A stretch of 64,000 bases of DNA, taken from contig NZ_BHZC01000001.1 in assembly GCF_003865135.1 (NCBI RefSeq), forward strand, positions 3,410,001 through 3,474,000, read 5' to 3'. The stretch's first letter is position 1; each line of letters starts with the position of its first letter. The position numbers and the translations under genes were made by a program. The notes beneath the pieces were generated by a model. It did not search any database and was not told the origin of the DNA. It saw nothing but the letters and a program-made list of their open reading frames with translations. The DNA comes from Streptomyces chrestomyceticus JCM 4735. Its GTDB lineage: Bacteria; Actinomycetota; Actinomycetes; Streptomycetales; Streptomycetaceae. Positions 26,662 through 36,726 of the stretch are shown here, in pieces.

Positions 26662-27577
26662 AGCGGATCCTCGGGTCGAGCACGGCGTACAGGAGGTCGA
26701 CGACCAGGTTCGCCAGCAGGAAGACGATGACCAGGACGGTCACGAAGCCGACGACGGTCGGGGAGTTCTGGCGGACGATGCCCTGGTACAGCTCGTAGCC
26801 GACACCGTGCACATTGAAGATCCGCTCGGTGACCACCGCGCCGCCCATCAGCGTGCCGATGTCCGCGCCGATGAAGGTGACCACCGGGATCAGCGAGTTG
26901 CGCAGCAGGTGCCGTACGACGATCCGGCGGCGGGGCAGCCCCTTGGCGACGGCCGTACGGACGTAGTCGGCGCGGGCGTTCTCCGCGATCGACGTCCGGG
27001 TGAGCCGGGTGACGTACGCCAGGGACACCAGCGCCAGCACACAGCCCGGCAGCAGCAGTTCGTCCAGCGGCGCGCCCAGCGCGACGGCCGGGCTCACCCA
27101 CGCCCACTTCACGCCCAGCAGGTACTGGAGGGCGTACCCGCTGACGAACGTCGGTACGGACACCACGATCAGCGTGAGCACCAGCACCCCGGAGTCCAGC
27201 AGCCGCCCCCGCCGCAGCCCGCCGAGCACACCGAGCGTCACCCCGACGACGATCTCCGCGACGATCGCGACGGCGGTCAGCCGCAGGGTCACGGGAAAGG
27301 CCGTGCCCATCTTGTCCAGCACCGGCTGCCCGTCGAAAGTGGTACCGAAGTCGCCGCGGAAAATCTGTCCCATGTAGTGCAAATACTGCTGCCACAGCGG
27401 CTGGTCCAAATGCAGCTCGCGGCGGATCTGCGCGGCCGTAGCGGGGTCCGGCGCACGGTCGCCGGAAAGGGCCGCGACCGGGTCACCGAGCGCATACACC
27501 ATCACAAAAATGAGAAACGTGGCGCCGACGAAGACCGGCACCATCTGCAGCAGCCGCCGGATCACATAACGCCCCAT
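26654..27577 (-). CDS. Oligopeptide ABC importer permease (DppB type), second operon
   Basis: A 307-residue membrane subunit starting MGRYVIRRLLQMVPVFVGAT, nearly the same opening as the paralogue at 35705-36631. Six hydrophobic helices; the coupling loop is YVRTAVAKGLPRRRIVVRHLLRNSLIP; the C-terminus is LLYAVLDPRIRYA. The start lies 16 bases after the stop of the lipoprotein gene and overlaps nothing, with only a weak ribosome-binding site. Forms the translocation pore with the 25657-26661 subunit. Confidence 0.93.
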   Translation of the reverse strand: MGRYVIRRLLQMVPVFVGATFLIFVMVYALGDPVAALSGDRAPDPATAAQIRRELHLDQPLWQQYLHYMGQIFRGDFGTTFDGQPVLDKMGTAFPVTLRLTAVAIVAEIVVGVTLGVLGGLRRGRLLDSGVLVLTLIVVSVPTFVSGYALQYLLGVKWAWVSPAVALGAPLDELLLPGCVLALVSLAYVTRLTRTSIAENARADYVRTAVAKGLPRRRIVVRHLLRNSLIPVVTFIGADIGTLMGGAVVTERIFNVHGVGYELYQGIVRQNSPTVVGFVTVLVIVFLLANLVVDLLYAVLDPRIRYA

Positions 27578-27593
27578 GGCCGTCCGCCCGCCC

Positions 27594-29216
27594 TCAGCCC
27601 TTGATCGTGATCTGGTCGTACACCGGGACACTGAACGGATTCAGGGACACGTTCTCGATCCGGTCCGCATACCCGCCGCTCCCGTTCTGGTACCAGAGCG
27701 GAATCGCGGGCATCTCCCGGGCCAGAATCCGCTCGGCCCGGTGATAGGTATCGTTCACCTGCCGCTGCTCACTCTCCGCGTTGGCCCGACTGACCAGCCC
27801 GTCGAACTCTTTATTACTCCACCCCGAGTCGTTGGACGACGCACCGGTGAAGTACTGACTCTGCAGAAAGGTCTGAATCAGCGGATAATCCATCTGCCAC
27901 CCGGCACGATAAGGGCCACTCATCTTCTTCTGCGTGACCTTGGTGCGGTAATCGGCGAAGGTCCCCATCGGCGCGCCGTCACACACATGCCGGCCCAGCG
28001 CCTTGTTCACACTGTTGCACAGCGCATCCACCCACAATTTATGGGACCCGGTATCCGCGTTGTACGTCACCTTCATCGCACCACCGGGAATCCCGCCCCC
28101 CTCGGCCACCAGCTTCCGGGCCCCCGCCGGATCGTACGTACACGCGTCACCGCACAGTCCCGCCTGGTATCCGCCATGCTCCCCCAAGGCCATGGCGGTC
28201 CAGTCAGTCGCCGGCGTCCGTGTCCCGCGAAAAATCTGCCGGGTGATAGCCGCCCGATTAACGGCCATAGAAATCCCCCGCCGAACCTTCTCCACCCCCC
28301 TCCTCGACCACTTCTCGTCATACATCGGAAACGACAACGTCTGAATGATCCCGGCAGGCTGATTGATATACCTTCCACCCAAATCCTTCCGCACATGCTT
28401 CAACTGCGGAGCCGGCACGTCATCCACCAGATCCAGATTCCCCGCCATCAAGTCCGTATAAGCAGTATCATTATCCGTATAAACCTGAAGGTCGACCCCA
28501 CCGTTCCGCGCCCGGTCCGGCCCCGGATACTTCTCCCACTTCCGCAGCCGCATGATCCCGCCCTTGGCATACGACTGCACGGCGTACGGCCCGTTGCCGA
28601 CCGGTTTCGCCAGCCACGCATCATGATCGGTGAAGAACAGCCGAGGCAGCGGCATAAAGGCGTTGTACCCGAGCAGATCCGGCCACAGCCCGAACTTCTT
28701 GTTCAGCCGCACCGTAAAAGTCAGCTCGTCCCGCACCCGCAGCCCACGCATCGTCCGCGCCGCAGGCTTCTCCCCAGCGCCCTCTGGATGCACCTCCTCA
28801 TACCCCTCCACATAACTGAAGAACGGCGCCCCCTGCTGCCGATTGGTGACCAACGCCCCATAATTCCAGGCATCCACAAAAGACCGAGCAGTAATCTTCT
28901 CACCATTACTAAAATTCCACCCAGGCTTCACCTTGACCGTGAAATTCCGCGCATCCGGCGACTCGACCGACTCCGCAACCATGTTCTCCGCCACCGCGGT
29001 CCGCGGGTTGTACCGCTTGAGCCCCCGAAAAACGAGATCGAGCACCTTGCCACCCTGCACATCGGTGGTATTGGCCGGCTCCACCGGATTAGGCGGGTCA
29101 CCCCAGGACGCCCGGACCACCGTGGGATCCTGCCCGCCCCCACCACACCCGGCGGCGCCCACGGCAACCACAGCGGCCACACAGGCCACCGCCCCCACAC
29201 GCCAGGCACCACCCAC
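27594..29216 (-). CDS. Oligopeptide-binding lipoprotein (SBP_bac_5), second operon
   Basis: A 540-residue lipoprotein from the GTG at 29216, seven bases after AGGAGG. The signal peptide ends VAVGAAGC, a lipobox with Cys at about residue 24. The family-5 fold is clear: NPVEPANTTDVQGGKVLDLVF, TVKVKPGWNFSNGEKITARS, and the C-terminal AIPLWYQNGSGGYADRIENV. It is a paralogue of 36727-38352. Base composition is odd: many codons end in A or T (for example tat acg gat aat gat act gct), unlike the strict GC3 of neighbours and of its paralogue. No TTA codon was found. First gene of the operon; its cargo peptide is unknown. Confidence 0.92.
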   Translation of the reverse strand: MGGAWRVGAVACVAAVVAVGAAGCGGGGQDPTVVRASWGDPPNPVEPANTTDVQGGKVLDLVFRGLKRYNPRTAVAENMVAESVESPDARNFTVKVKPGWNFSNGEKITARSFVDAWNYGALVTNRQQGAPFFSYVEGYEEVHPEGAGEKPAARTMRGLRVRDELTFTVRLNKKFGLWPDLLGYNAFMPLPRLFFTDHDAWLAKPVGNGPYAVQSYAKGGIMRLRKWEKYPGPDRARNGGVDLQVYTDNDTAYTDLMAGNLDLVDDVPAPQLKHVRKDLGGRYINQPAGIIQTLSFPMYDEKWSRRGVEKVRRGISMAVNRAAITRQIFRGTRTPATDWTAMALGEHGGYQAGLCGDACTYDPAGARKLVAEGGGIPGGAMKVTYNADTGSHKLWVDALCNSVNKALGRHVCDGAPMGTFADYRTKVTQKKMSGPYRAGWQMDYPLIQTFLQSQYFTGASSNDSGWSNKEFDGLVSRANAESEQRQVNDTYHRAERILAREMPAIPLWYQNGSGGYADRIENVSLNPFSVPVYDQITIKG

Positions 29217-29411
29217 CGAGCCGCCTCCTAGACACCACACCCCCGGACACCCACCGACGCCCGGCCCACCACCCCCAACCTGACACCTCGCACCCCGCAC
29301 ACCACGCCATACGTGCGCAACACGGGCCAGAACCCCCCGTACGAGCGATCTTCCGACGCACGCGCCGGGCTGTCAGGATGACGACAGCGACCGACCCGAA
29401 GGACCCACCCC

Positions 29412-29867
29412 ATGCCCACGCCCGCCGACCACCTCGAACTGGCCCGCACCGAGAGCGACGGCGCGGCCCTGTGCCGGATGGCGGACACCCCGTACCCCTT
29501 CGTCCGGCACGCCCTCGCCGCCAACCCGCACAGCCCGCCCGCCGCGCTGCTGAAGCTGAGCGCGACCCACGACTGCGTGTGGAACGACAACATGCTCCTG
29601 CGCCTGCTGGCCGGTCACCCGCGCGCGGACCGCACCGTGCTCCGGGCCGTCCTCGCGGCCACCGCACGGCAACTGGCGGACGGCGAGCGACCGTACGCCG
29701 CGATCCTGGCCCTGGCGGAACGCCCGGAACTCACCGTGGAGGAAGTAGCGGCACTCGGCACCCTGCACGGGGCGTCGGCCCGGCTGCGCGGACGGCTCAC
29801 GCGGCAGCTCGGGCGCCGGCGCGCGCACGTCGGCACCACCTCGGCCGACGAGCCGATCGCGAGGTAG
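29412..29867 (+). CDS. Small helical-repeat protein (LRV/HEAT-like), function unknown
   Basis: A 151-residue soluble protein, largely alpha-helical by composition. It contains short repeats of the form ALAANPHSPPAALLKLS and LLRLLAGHPRADRTVLRAVL, resembling leucine-rich variant or HEAT-like units (helix, N-P or H-P turn, helix). The ATG follows AAGGA by nine bases. No catalytic motif. It sits alone between the promoter of the second importer operon and a convergent lipoprotein gene four bases after its stop. Confidence 0.75.
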   Translation: MPTPADHLELARTESDGAALCRMADTPYPFVRHALAANPHSPPAALLKLSATHDCVWNDNMLLRLLAGHPRADRTVLRAVLAATARQLADGERPYAAILALAERPELTVEEVAALGTLHGASARLRGRLTRQLGRRRAHVGTTSADEPIAR

Positions 29868-29871
29868 CGGG

Positions 29872-30531
29872 TCACCTTTCGTACGGCTCGCACCCGACCC
29901 CGTCACCGTCCCGGTCCAGCCGGTGGGGATCGTCGGTACCGACAGCCACGGGGCCGTCGAGATCCGAACAGTCGACGTCCGGCACACCGGCCGGCGGCCC
30001 AGGCGGATACCCACCCTGACTGCCACCCCCGTCACTCGGCGTAGGCCCGGCCACCGCCTGAATATCCGCGGCGACGATGACCCCACCCCGCACCGTGTAC
30101 GTACCGGCGAAGGTCCGCACGGCGCCGTCCCGCTGCTCGGCTTCCAAGGTCACCGTCACCACGTCGCCACTCACGCCCACGATGCGCACGGTGTCCCGGG
30201 CGGTGTCCGCGAAGCCGGCCGCGAAGGAGGAGTACGAACCGCCCAGGTTCTTACCGCCCAGGTCCCAGGCGCGACGGTAGTCGCGAGCGTTGACGGCCGC
30301 GTAATAGTCCCGGACGACAGAGGCGGCGTCCTGGGCGGTGGGTCCCGGAGGCGCGGTGGTGTCGGTCGGCCCGCTGCTGGAGGGGGAAGGCTCGCCGGTG
30401 ACCGTACGGGTGCTGGTGACCGTCGTTTCCGTACGGTCCGGACGGTCCTCACCGGACGATCCGCAGCCCGCCAGCGCGGCCGAGGCCGCGGCCAGAACTG
30501 CGGCGGACATCGCGATGCCATGGCGGCGCAT
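29872..30531 (-). CDS. Lipoprotein with C-terminal excalibur calcium-binding motif
   Basis: A 219-residue exported protein. The signal peptide (MRRHGIAMSAAVLAAASAALAGC) ends in lipobox LAGC at Cys23. A Thr/Ser/Pro-rich linker follows to about residue 70. The central domain (about 72-165, DAASVVRDYYAAVNARDYRRAWDLGG) looks like an NTF2-like fold. The last 40 residues form an excalibur module with DVDCSDLDGPV and the loop DRDGDGVGCEPYE, which in this family coordinates calcium and carries paired Cys. Probably a cell-surface binding protein. A GTG at 30540 is an alternative start. Confidence 0.85.
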   Translation of the reverse strand: MRRHGIAMSAAVLAAASAALAGCGSSGEDRPDRTETTVTSTRTVTGEPSPSSSGPTDTTAPPGPTAQDAASVVRDYYAAVNARDYRRAWDLGGKNLGGSYSSFAAGFADTARDTVRIVGVSGDVVTVTLEAEQRDGAVRTFAGTYTVRGGVIVAADIQAVAGPTPSDGGGSQGGYPPGPPAGVPDVDCSDLDGPVAVGTDDPHRLDRDGDGVGCEPYER

Positions 30532-30912
30532 CGACCTCACCCCACCCGGTGGAACGTGCCTGCCCCTCCAGAATGCGCCGCAGCCCCCAACCCCGCCACC
30601 GCCCGGCACATGCACCCCACCGCCATACTCACCGTGAGCCTCACCACCAGGAGCGCGCACACCGGTGTGATCGAGAAATTCCCCCCACCGACCTCAGCTC
30701 GCCAATCCGACCGGAGGGGGCGTGTAGGGGGCCATCCCCGCAGGCAGCCGGGTGTCTGCGTTGCCGAATGAAAGTACGTCGCGGTGCACGGTGCCGAGGA
30801 GTTGGCCCCCTGCGCGCCCCCGCCCCCACAACGAAAGCAATGCGAGCCGAACGTCAACCCAAAACCACCCGCGCGAAGCGCACCCCCGCGCGAAGCGCAT
30901 AAAACCCAAAGC
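30532..30912. other. Gene-free stretch between the excalibur lipoprotein and the DUF397 gene
   Basis: No gene supported. It holds the lipoprotein promoter region and, next to the DUF397 stop codon, a 15-bp direct repeat cccgcgcgaagcgca at 30868-30882 and 30885-30899. Each copy contains GCGC-GAA-GCGC, able to fold as a tight hairpin, so the pair may act as the terminator or processing site of the regulator-DUF397 transcript. Confidence 0.45.
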
Positions 30913-31101
30913 TCAACCGAATGCCCCCACCTTAAGCACCCGAACCAGCCCAGCCAACACCCCCACAGACACCACAACCACCACCCCCGGCTCCGCACTC
31001 TCCCGCAGCCGGCACAAGCCACCACTCCCCACCGCCACCTCGACACACGCCTCCGTGTGCCCCTCGCTGAAGCTGGACTTCCGCCACTCGGACCGGGACA
31101 T
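30913..31101 (-). CDS. DUF397 domain protein
   Basis: A 62-residue protein with the DUF397 core: W-RKSSFSEG, then CVEVA and LCRLRES. The ATG at 31101 has AGGAAGG five bases upstream, overlapping the stop region of the XRE gene. In streptomycetes these small proteins are encoded beside WhiJ-type XRE regulators and anti-sigma-like ATPases, as here, and are thought to antagonise or modify the DNA-binding partner. The C-terminal half is unusually hydrophobic (GVVVVVSVGVLAGLVRVLKVG) compared with most members; possibly a variant end or a membrane anchor. Confidence 0.8.
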   Translation of the reverse strand: MSRSEWRKSSFSEGHTEACVEVAVGSGGLCRLRESAEPGVVVVVSVGVLAGLVRVLKVGAFG

Positions 31102-31111
31102 GTACACCTTC

Positions 31112-31975
31112 CTAGAGCAGGGGGTACAGGAGTCGCTCGATGAGCCTGACCGTGTCCTTGGACTGCCGCGACTCGGGCGGAAGCGCCGCCTCCGTCAGCT
31201 TAGCGAACGTACGTGTGTACCGGTGGACAGCGTCAACTTCCCCCAGGTACAGGGAATCCCCGACGTGCGGAACCACCACCGTCGACAGTTCCCGTACCGG
31301 CGGCATCAACACGGTGAAGGGCGTGCCGAAGGGCACCGGCCCGTCGAACGGCAGTACTTGGAGCGTCACATTCGGCAGGCGGCACGCGTCGAGCAGCCGC
31401 CGCAACTGGTCACGCATGAGCCCGCGGCCACCGAGCGTGACGCGCAGCGCCGCCTCGTGGACGACCGCGTGCAGCCGCGGCGCTCCCTCCGCCGTGAGGA
31501 CCCGCTGCCGCTCCAGCCGGAAATCCACGGCGGCCGACTCCGCACTGCGCGGCACCTCCACGTATCCGCCGCGGTGCACGGCCGTGGCGTACGCCCTGGT
31601 CTGCAGCAGGCCGGGGACGAACAGCGGTTCGTAGCAGGCGATGGACTCGGCCCCCGCCTCCAGCTCGGCGAAGTCCAGCAGCGGGGCCCGGACGCTGTTG
31701 CGGTACAGACTCCACCACCCCTTCCCGGACTGCTGCCCGAGGTCGGTCAGCGCTTCCACGTACCCGGTGGCGAGCTCCCCCGCCTCGTCGGCGAGCCGGC
31801 GCAGCCGCTCGGCGGACAGGCTCGTACGGCCGCTCTCGACGTTACTGATGTGCGATTGGTGCATCCCCATCAGGGCAGCGCTCTCCCCCACCGACAGCTT
31901 CGCGCGCTCGCGCAGCTTCCGGATTTCCGCCCCGAAGCGCCGCTGACGGTACGTGGGATTGGCACGCAGGCCCAT
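31112..31975 (-). CDS. WhiJ-like XRE-family regulator (HTH + DUF5753)
   Basis: A 287-residue regulator. N-terminal HTH (about residues 15-75): FGAEIRKLRERAKLSVGESAALMGMHQSHISNVESG. The rest is the DUF5753 domain with the family signatures YEPLFVPGLLQTRAYA, RLERQRVL and LQVLPFD. GAGGG precedes the ATG. Together with the DUF397 gene (11 bases downstream) and the divergent ATPase it makes the triad that in Streptomyces controls developmental genes (WhiJ family). The divergent 134-bp promoter region is the likely autoregulatory target. It lies between two paralogous peptide importer operons. Confidence 0.9.
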   Translation of the reverse strand: MGLRANPTYRQRRFGAEIRKLRERAKLSVGESAALMGMHQSHISNVESGRTSLSAERLRRLADEAGELATGYVEALTDLGQQSGKGWWSLYRNSVRAPLLDFAELEAGAESIACYEPLFVPGLLQTRAYATAVHRGGYVEVPRSAESAAVDFRLERQRVLTAEGAPRLHAVVHEAALRVTLGGRGLMRDQLRRLLDACRLPNVTLQVLPFDGPVPFGTPFTVLMPPVRELSTVVVPHVGDSLYLGEVDAVHRYTRTFAKLTEAALPPESRQSKDTVRLIERLLYPLL

Positions 31976-32109
31976 CGGTCCCTCCCTCGATGCACGCGAG
32001 CAGTATTTCGTAACTCAGCATTCCCCCCATGTGGTTGTGAATAGGCAACCCCTGTCGCTACCTTGAGTATGACGCCGGTCACGGAAAGCATTCATCTGGA
32101 GGCTGCCTC
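31976..32109. promoter_or_regulatory. Divergent promoter region of the WhiJ-like triad
   Basis: An AT-richer 134-bp interval between oppositely oriented starts (31975 and 32110). It contains GTGGTTGTGAATAGGC and TACCTTGAGTATGAC, plausible promoter material for both directions. GGAGG lies eight bases before the ATG at 32110. No strong dyad was seen. Confidence 0.45.
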
Positions 32110-32511
32110 ATGAGCACGCCCAGCGACACCTGGTCCTACGGCCTGTTCATTCCGCATGACCCCCGGGCGGTCGGTGTCGTCAGAGCCGCGCTGCGGCACA
32201 TCCTGGACGGGGCCGGGCTGAACTGTCTGACGGAGACGGCGGAGCTGATGGTCTCGGAGCTGGTGACCAACTCGTACCAGTACGCGAAGACCGACGCGTA
32301 CGTGAGCGTGGACCGCTCACCGTTCGATCTCACGATCGCCGTGTGGGACACCGGTCCGGGCGTGCCGGCGCGGCAGAGCGCCGGGACCGACGAGGAGTAC
32401 GGGCGCGGGCTCGGGATCGTGGCCGCCTGCGCCGACAGTTGGGGCGTGCGGGACTGTCCGAACGGCAAGGCCGTGTGGTTCACCGTGACGCCGAAAGGGG
32501 ACCGCAGCTAG
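32110..32511 (+). CDS. Anti-sigma-factor-like serine kinase (HATPase_c, RsbW type)
   Basis: A 133-residue single-domain ATPase. The N box ELMVSELVTNSYQYA, G1 box VWDTGPGVP and G2-like GRGLGIVAACADSWG give the ATP site of the GHKL fold. No receiver or sensor domain is attached. Such proteins either phosphorylate anti-anti-sigma factors or partner XRE/DUF397 proteins in the WhiJ-like systems; the divergent neighbours favour the second role. Convergent with the third importer operon across a strong terminator. Confidence 0.9.
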   Translation: MSTPSDTWSYGLFIPHDPRAVGVVRAALRHILDGAGLNCLTETAELMVSELVTNSYQYAKTDAYVSVDRSPFDLTIAVWDTGPGVPARQSAGTDEEYGRGLGIVAACADSWGVRDCPNGKAVWFTVTPKGDRS

Positions 32512-32570
32512 CACCACAGGAGCGGACCGGCGACAACGACAGAGACAGCGACTGGGACCGGAAACACGTA

Positions 32571-32607
32571 CGGGGACGCCCGGAGCACCATGCTCCGGGC
32601 GTCCCCG
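32571..32607. terminator. Strong bidirectional hairpin terminator
   Basis: Perfect 17-bp arms, cggggacgcccggagca (32571-32587) and its complement (32591-32607), with a three-base loop. It lies between the convergent ATPase stop (32511) and the stop of the third importer operon (32629). Confidence 0.8.
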
Positions 32608-32628
32608 CATACGCGCGTACGGGCCAGG

Positions 32629-33673
<1,045 letters not shown>

Positions 33674-33681
<8 letters not shown>

Positions 33682-34711
33682 TGATCGTCTCCTCCCAGAA
33701 GTGGCACGCGCTGCCGCGGCCGTCGCTGACGCTGTGCAGCGGCGGCACCTCGGTACGGCAGATGTCCTGCGCCTTGGGGCAGCGCGGGTTGAACGCGCAA
33801 CCCGTGGGGATGTTCAGCAGGTTGGGCGGCAGGCCCTTGATCGCGTACAGCTCCTGGCCCTTCTGGTCCAGGCGCGGGATGGAGTCGAGCAGGCCGCGCG
33901 TGTACGGGTGCGCGGGGTTCTTGTACAGCTCGTGCACGGGAGCGTGCTCGACGATCCGGCCCGCGTACATCACCGCGATCTTGTCGGCGACGTCGGCGAC
34001 CACCCCCAGGTCGTGGGTGATCAGGATCAGGCCCATGTTGTACTCGCGCTGGAGGTCCGCGAGCAGGTCCATGACCTGCGCCTGGACCGTCACGTCGAGG
34101 GCCGTGGTCGGCTCGTCCGCGATGATCAGGTCCGGCTCCAGGGCCAGCGCCATCGCGATCATGATGCGCTGGCGCATACCGCCGGAGAACTGGTGCGGGT
34201 AGTCCGAGACCCGGGCCGCCGCGGCCGGGATCTTCACCCGGTCCATCAGCTCGATGGCCTTGGCCTTGGCGTCCTTCTTGGACATGCCCTGGTGGACCCG
34301 GAACATCTCGCCGAGCTGGTAGCCGACGGTGAGCACCGGGTTCAGCGACGAGAGCGCATCCTGGAAGATCATGGCGATCTTCGCGCCGCGGGTCCGGCGG
34401 CGCTCCTCGGGCGTCATCTTCAGCATGTCCTGGCCGCGGAAGAGGATCTCGCCCTGCGGGATCCGCGCCGGCGGCATGTCCAGGATGCCCATCACGGCCT
34501 GCGCGGTGACGGACTTGCCGGAGCCGGACTCGCCGAGCACGGCGAGCGTCTCGCCGGCGCTGACGTTGTAGTTGACGCCGTTGACGGCCTTGACGACGCC
34601 GTCCCGGGTGTGGAACTCGACGTGCAGGTCACGGACGTCGAGCAGCGGACCGCTGTCCTTCGCGTCCGCCCCCCGCTCGGGGGCGTCCGCTGTCTTGGAG
34701 ATCGTGGTCAC
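33674..34711 (-). CDS. Oligopeptide ABC importer ATPase (OppD type), third operon
   Basis: A 345-residue ATPase from a GTG start at 34711, five bases after GGGAGG. An N-terminal stretch of about 20 polar residues precedes the domain. Walker [10 protein letters not shown], signature FSGGMRQR, Walker [14 protein letters not shown]-loop THD and the Cys motif GCAFNPRCPKAQDIC are present. It starts 11 bases after the DppC stop, the same spacing as in the second operon. Confidence 0.94.
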
Positions 34712-34722
34712 GTACGCCTCCC

Positions 34723-35712
34723 TCAGCGCAGCTTGGGGTCGAGGGCGTCGCGCACCGCGTCGCCGAGGAGGATGAACGCCAGCACGGTGATGCTCAGGAA
34801 CGCCGACGGGATGAGCAGGACGTGCGGGGCGTCGCGCAGCACGTCCTTGGCCGCGGAGATGTCCACGCCCCAGGAGATGGCCGGCGGCTGGAGGCCGATG
34901 CCCAGGTAGGACAGGGTGGCCTCGGCGGAGATGTAGCCGGCCAGCGCGATGGTGGCGACGACGATGACCGGTCCGATGGCGTTCGGCAGGATGTGCTTGA
35001 ACAGGATGCGGGTGTTGCCCGCGCCGAGCGCCCTGGCGGCCGTCACGAAGTCCGACTGCTTCTGGGTGATGACCGCGCCGCGCATGACGCGGGCGAGCTG
35101 CATCCAGCCGAAGACGGCCAGACCCAGGGTCACGGTCCACACCGTACGGCTGGTGAACGCCTGCAGCAGGACGAGCGCGCCGAGCAGCAGCGGGATACCG
35201 AAGAACACGTCGGTGATCCGCGACAGGAGGGCGTCGGCCCAGCCGCCGAAGTAGCCCGCGAGCATGCCCAGCAGGCCGCCGAAGACGGTGACCGCGAAGG
35301 TCACACAGACACCGACGATGATCGAGGCGCGGGCGCCGTACACCGTACGGGCCCACACGCTCTGGCCCTGCTTGTTGTAGCCGAACCAGTCGACCTGGAA
35401 CAGGTGCGACCACTGGGGTTCGCCCAGGTAGTGGTTGCGCAGGTCGGCGTGGTCGGGGTCGGCGCCCGTGAAGAGCGACGGCACGATCGCCATGACGATC
35501 AGCAGGACGAGCAGCACACCGGCGATCCAGAACATCGGCCGTACGCGCAGCTCGCGCCATGCGTCCTGGCCGAGGCTGCGGGGCTTGTTGGCGGGGCCGC
35601 CGGCCGCGTCGGCCGCGGCGGCGCCGACACCGGGCGCCGCGAGGTCCACGGTGTCGCCGGTGGTGCCCGGGCCCGCGACGCTGCCGGGGTTCACAGTTGT
35701 CTTCTCAGGCAT
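34723..35712 (-). CDS. Oligopeptide ABC importer permease (DppC type), third operon
   Basis: A 329-residue membrane subunit: a hydrophilic N-terminus of about 55 residues, first helix MFWIAGVLLVLLIVMAIVPSLF, external YNKQGQSVWARTVYGARAS, coupling loop FVTAARALGAGNTRILFKHILPN, end VRDALDPKLR. It is a clear paralogue of 25657-26661 and likewise overlaps its DppB gene by eight bases. Confidence 0.93.
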   Translation of the reverse strand: MPEKTTVNPGSVAGPGTTGDTVDLAAPGVGAAAADAAGGPANKPRSLGQDAWRELRVRPMFWIAGVLLVLLIVMAIVPSLFTGADPDHADLRNHYLGEPQWSHLFQVDWFGYNKQGQSVWARTVYGARASIIVGVCVTFAVTVFGGLLGMLAGYFGGWADALLSRITDVFFGIPLLLGALVLLQAFTSRTVWTVTLGLAVFGWMQLARVMRGAVITQKQSDFVTAARALGAGNTRILFKHILPNAIGPVIVVATIALAGYISAEATLSYLGIGLQPPAISWGVDISAAKDVLRDAPHVLLIPSAFLSITVLAFILLGDAVRDALDPKLR

Positions 35713-36631
35713 AGCGGATCCTCGGGTCCAGAACGGCGTACAGCAGGTCCACGACCAGGCTGCTCACGAGGTAGATGAGGACGAGCACCGTCACGATGCC
35801 GACCACGGTGGGGCCTTCACTGGTCTGGATCGCCCGGTACAGCGTGTTGCCGATGCCCTGGACGTTGAAGATGCCCTCGGTGACGATGGCGCCGCCCATC
35901 AGCATGCCGAGGTCGGTGCCGAGGAAGGTGACCACGGGGATCAGGGAGTTGCGCATCAGGTGCACGCCCAGGCGCCGGCTCTTGGGCAGGCCCTTGGCGA
36001 GCGCGGTGCGCATGTAGTCGGCGCGCAGGTTCTCCGCGACGGTGGTACGGGTGAGCCGGGTGACGTACGCGAGCGACAGGGCGCCGAGCACGATCGCCGG
36101 TACGGTCAGTTGCCCCAGATTCATGGAGTCCTGCACCGTCGGTGTGATCAGCTGCCACTTCAGCCCCAGGAAGAACTGGGCGAGGAAGCCGAGCACGAAC
36201 ACCGGAACCGAGATCACGACGAGGGTGAGCACCAGGACCAGTTGGTCGATGAACTTGCCGCGCTTGAGGCCGGTGAGCATGCCGAGCGCGACACCGATGA
36301 CGACCTCGATGGCGAAGGCGTAGAGCGCCAGCCGGATGGTCACCGGGAAGGCCTCACCGATCAGGTCGGCGACCGGGCGGCCGGTGAAGCTCTGTCCGAA
36401 GTCGCCCTTGAACAGGCCGGTCAGGTAGTTCCAGTACTGGGTCAGCAGGGGCTGGTCCAGCCCGAACTGGTGCCGAAGTCTGGCGACGGTGGCCGGGTCG
36501 GCGGCCTTGTCACCGAAAAGCGCCTTGATGGGGTCGCCCGGCAGCGAATACACCATCAGGAAAATGAGCAGAGTGGTCCCGATGAAAACCGGGATCATCT
36601 GGAGCAGTCGCCTCGCGACATAACGCCCCAT
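35705..36631 (-). CDS. Oligopeptide ABC importer permease (DppB type), third operon
   Basis: A 308-residue membrane subunit starting MGRYVARRLLQMIPVFIGTT after GGAGG. Six helices; coupling loop YMRTALAKGLPKSRRLGVHLMRNSLIP; C-terminus LLYAVLDPRIRYA identical to its paralogue at 26654-27577. The lipoprotein gene stops 95 bases upstream, so lipoprotein and permease levels may be uncoupled. Confidence 0.93.
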   Translation of the reverse strand: MGRYVARRLLQMIPVFIGTTLLIFLMVYSLPGDPIKALFGDKAADPATVARLRHQFGLDQPLLTQYWNYLTGLFKGDFGQSFTGRPVADLIGEAFPVTIRLALYAFAIEVVIGVALGMLTGLKRGKFIDQLVLVLTLVVISVPVFVLGFLAQFFLGLKWQLITPTVQDSMNLGQLTVPAIVLGALSLAYVTRLTRTTVAENLRADYMRTALAKGLPKSRRLGVHLMRNSLIPVVTFLGTDLGMLMGGAIVTEGIFNVQGIGNTLYRAIQTSEGPTVVGIVTVLVLIYLVSSLVVDLLYAVLDPRIRYA

Positions 36632-36726
36632 GGTTCCTCCTGTCGCTGACGGGCCCAGCGGCCGCCACGCCCCGGGGGTGAGTGGGGCGGGCGGCTACTG
36701 GGCCTGCGTCACATGCAGCGTCCCGG

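Noticed and set aside
27594..29216. bldA (TTA) control of the AT-richer lipoprotein gene
   Set aside because: The plus-strand taa triplets that I checked are out of frame with the gene; no TTA codon found.
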